DNA from: PS1 clade bacterium
GTDB taxonomy: Bacteria > Pseudomonadota > Alphaproteobacteria > RS24
Direction of reading: 5' to 3'
Length of the DNA: 22,031 nucleotides
NCBI GenBank assembly: GCA_016779015.1
Contig: JADHOK010000013.1
Coordinates: forward strand, 1 to 22,031
Below, piece after piece: positions 21,592 to 22,031 of the stretch. How positions within the stretch are numbered: position 1 is the stretch's first letter; the number at the start of each line of letters is the position of its first letter. The notes under the pieces were generated by a model, which was not told where the DNA came from, did not search any database, and was given only the letters and a program-made list of their open reading frames with translations. Position numbers and translations under genes: made by a program.

Positions 21592-22031
21592 ATGAGTAAC
21601 GACCCCCGCATGATGCCCGCCAAAGCGCATTATAATGGCTGGCGCGACCCCGATAGTGTGCGCTGGCATTTGCGCAATATGTCCACCCTACCGGCTCTGA
21701 TTATGCCGCGCGGCGATAAAATGTTTGAGCTGAAAACCGGCAGTGAGAAAGATGTCGAAAATTTTTCTTATGACTATCGAGGCCGCACACTGACGCTGGG
21801 CGAAGCGATGCGCGATGATTGCATTGATGGCTATATGGTGGTGCAAAATGGTGAGGTGCTGTTTGAGCGCTATTACGATAATTTTCGCGCCCACGACCAC
21901 CATATTTGGTTTTCCATGACCAAGTCACTCATCTCGACCACTTTCGGTATTGCGCAGGCCGAGTTCGGCATTGATGAGACCAAAACACCGGCCGACTATA
22001 TTCCCGAACTGGCCGATAGCATCTTCGCCAA
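21592..22031 (+). CDS. Class-C beta-lactamase-like serine hydrolase, N-terminal part (runs off the right edge)
   Basis: A cytoplasmic serine hydrolase of the beta-lactamase/transpeptidase-like fold; relatives include esterase EstB and 6-aminohexanoate-dimer hydrolase NylB. The 146 visible residues contain DGYMVVQNGEVLFERYYDNF (79-98), the typical strand pair before the nucleophile, and the SxxK motif as Ser108-Met-Thr-Lys111 within HHIWFSMTKSLIST. No signal peptide is seen. The YxN and C-terminal HxG-type motifs lie outside the window. AGGAG precedes ATG 21592 by 8 bases. It follows the interrupted crotonase by 11 bases, so prpE, crotonase and this gene look like one operon. The substrate is unknown; an amide or ester of a short acid would fit the context. 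Confidence 0.85.
   Translation, partial: MSNDPRMMPAKAHYNGWRDPDSVRWHLRNMSTLPALIMPRGDKMFELKTGSEKDVENFSYDYRGRTLTLGEAMRDDCIDGYMVVQNGEVLFERYYDNFRAHDHHIWFSMTKSLISTTFGIAQAEFGIDETKTPADYIPELADSIFA

Noticed and set aside
20789..21592. 267-codon minus-strand frame opposite the crotonase
   Set aside because: Antisense shadow of a clear crotonase gene. Its length comes from high-GC codon bias, and it contains no recognisable domain.

Overview
The window is a gene-dense stretch (about 25 protein genes, one tRNA, few gaps) with moderately high GC. It looks like chromosome of a free-living aerobic alphaproteobacterium. This rests on the gene families (a DUF6324-like small protein, an iron-sulfur cryptochrome/photolyase paired with DUF2256, isovaleryl-CoA dehydrogenase, propionyl-CoA synthetase) and on a tRNA-His that lacks the near-universal extra G at position -1. 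That loss is known from an alphaproteobacterial clade including Rhizobiales, Rhodobacterales and Caulobacterales. Genus and habitat cannot be fixed from this sequence. I see no insertion sequence, prophage, CRISPR array or rRNA.

Layout. 1-1470: the N-terminal part of an outer-membrane porin (minus), tRNA-His with a good promoter (minus), and a 60-aa conserved protein (plus). 1521-3352: a Fur-type operator directly before an iron(III)-type ABC permease, whose last seven codons are repeated eight times in tandem. 3370-8544 (minus strand): isovaleryl-CoA dehydrogenase, an aldehyde dehydrogenase with its own terminator, a lysophospholipid-acyltransferase-like enzyme, a doubtful 90-aa ORF, and a protein with two DsbA/HCCA-isomerase-like domains. 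8674-10616 (plus): DUF2256, an FeS cryptochrome/(6-4) photolyase and a CxxC...CxxH small protein, apparently one operon. 10613-12400 (minus): a compact operon of MBL-fold hydrolase, HIT protein and SDR. 12439-12668 (plus): a separate small transcription unit with an exceptionally long Shine-Dalgarno match, a 31-codon TTG-started ORF, two hairpins and a strong terminator. 12686-14987 (plus): FGGY sugar kinase and an atypical crotonase. 14989-18749 (minus): an operon of exported DUF3604 (PHP-like) protein, membrane-anchored parvulin and HupE/UreJ_2 membrane protein. 18870-22031 (plus): propionyl-CoA synthetase, an enoyl-CoA hydratase interrupted by an in-frame TAA, and the start of a class-C beta-lactamase-like serine hydrolase.

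How they fit together. Acyl-CoA metabolism recurs (isovaleryl-CoA dehydrogenase, two crotonases, propionyl-CoA synthetase, aldehyde dehydrogenase), suggesting use of branched-chain amino acids and short-chain acids. Other themes are iron uptake under Fur control and blue-light/UV response. The least explained units are the small transcription unit at 12.44-12.67 kb, the DUF3604-parvulin-HupE operon, and the stop-codon-carrying minisatellite at 3.2-3.35 kb.
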